This document shows positions 17,934 through 18,312 of a DNA stretch of 18,312 bases, piece after piece. The first letter of the stretch is position 1. Every line of letters starts with the position of its first letter. The notes below the pieces were generated by a model. It was given only the letters and a program-made list of their open reading frames with translations. It did not search any database and was not told the DNA's origin. The stretch lies in the NCBI GenBank assembly GCA_905221605.1, contig CAJNDS010001453.1:1-18312 (forward strand). Direction: 5' to 3'. The DNA is from Symbiodinium natans (lineage: Eukaryota > Sar > Dinophyceae > Suessiales > Symbiodiniaceae). Position numbers and translations under genes: made by a program.

Positions 17934-18312
17934 ATGGTATTACCCGCTAACTTGCCCCCTTGTTCTGTGCCGCCAGGGCTCACAGGAGCAGGCGCCCGCT
18001 TGCCCTCCCCGAACCAACTGCCCGGCATGGCTGCTTCGTTGGTCATTGGTGGCAGCCTTTACACTGCTGTCAATGGAGATGGCGACAGTGACTGGGAAAG
18101 ATGCTACCCTTACGAACACCCGGAGATCTTTTCCAGCGAGCCCATCCTCGAAGGCCACGGCCACACTTGTAGTGCTGGCTGGATATCGCTCACCAAGCTC
18201 CTCGTACTGCAAGGAATCCGCGATGCCTCGGCAGCCCAAGGGCGTCCTAATCAACGGACCCTCGCCATGGTTGCTGCGGCCGAACTCGCGCACTCTGTTG
18301 GAGGTCATCGTG
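17934..18312 (+). CDS. Hypothetical protein, N-terminal part, runs off the window
   Basis: Frame 3 is open from 17883 to the end of the window; the first ATG is at 17934, in the context gagtgATGG with G at -3 and +4. At least 126 residues are present. The first ~35 residues are Pro/Leu-rich (LPANLPPCSVPPGLTGAGAR). They are followed by MAASLVIGGSLYTAVNGDGD, an acidic-aromatic part (SDWERCYPYEHPEIF), and LTKLLVLQGIRDASAAQG. I recognise no family. The NGDGD string recalls the start of an OTU protease, but the cysteine expected there is absent. The opposite strand is also open over 17940-18308; I prefer the plus strand because of the ATG context and the uniform plus orientation of the neighbours. 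It may start the next protein of the element or an unrelated gene. Confidence 0.4.
   Translation, partial: MVLPANLPPCSVPPGLTGAGARLPSPNQLPGMAASLVIGGSLYTAVNGDGDSDWERCYPYEHPEIFSSEPILEGHGHTCSAGWISLTKLLVLQGIRDASAAQGRPNQRTLAMVAAAELAHSVGGHR

Noticed and set aside
17940-18308. Minus-strand frame of 122 codons at the right edge
   Set aside because: It overlaps a fully open plus-strand frame with a better start context, and all other coding-like signals in the right half are on the plus strand.

Overview
The window looks like eukaryotic nuclear DNA, most likely from a protist. There is no prokaryotic gene packing. The left 60% is a long non-coding tandem array with microsatellites, and the right 40% holds retroelement- or virus-like coding sequence that is partly decayed. 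An alveolate such as a dinoflagellate is a guess from the general style of the sequence. No diagnostic rRNA, tRNA or genuine spliced-leader gene was found.

Bases 1-11096 are a direct tandem array of a roughly 2.03-2.07 kb unit: five complete units and a truncated sixth. No open frame is convincingly protein coding, and frames are broken by indels from unit to unit. Each unit has T-rich tracts, a strongly G+T-rich stretch with a variable TG microsatellite, a pair of imperfect 46-bp inverted arms about 560 bp apart, and a 16-bp perfect palindrome between the arms. Shared indels give the unit order A-B-A-C-C-C. The three C units are nearly identical and so amplified recently. The array stops abruptly at 11096, inside the left inverted arm of unit 6.

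Bases 11097-11207 are a junction zone with a pure (AGT)19 microsatellite.

Bases 11208-12845 encode, in two reading frames, an RNase H-like domain followed by a polymerase palm-like domain. The RNase H part is internally deleted and frameshifted. The palm part is one long open frame with two motifs that resemble family A-type polymerases, possibly the transposon/virus group known as TV-Pol. A C9 run lies where the two frames must be joined. This is probably a remnant of a mobile element.

Bases 12887-16780 hold further plus-strand frames of unknown function. Two of them, at 13867-15216 (frame-broken) and 15311-16780 (open), are diverged copies of one multi-part protein, which shows an old tandem duplication. 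Bases 16781-17590 have only weak coding signals, including a possible second palm motif-A remnant. Two identical 25-bp blocks that each contain a 9-bp-stem hairpin sit 231 bp apart at 17604 and 17835. A new plus-strand frame begins at about 17934 and runs off the window. Everything that looks coding is on the plus strand, which fits one large composite element or several nested ones. How these parts cooperate cannot be determined from sequence alone.
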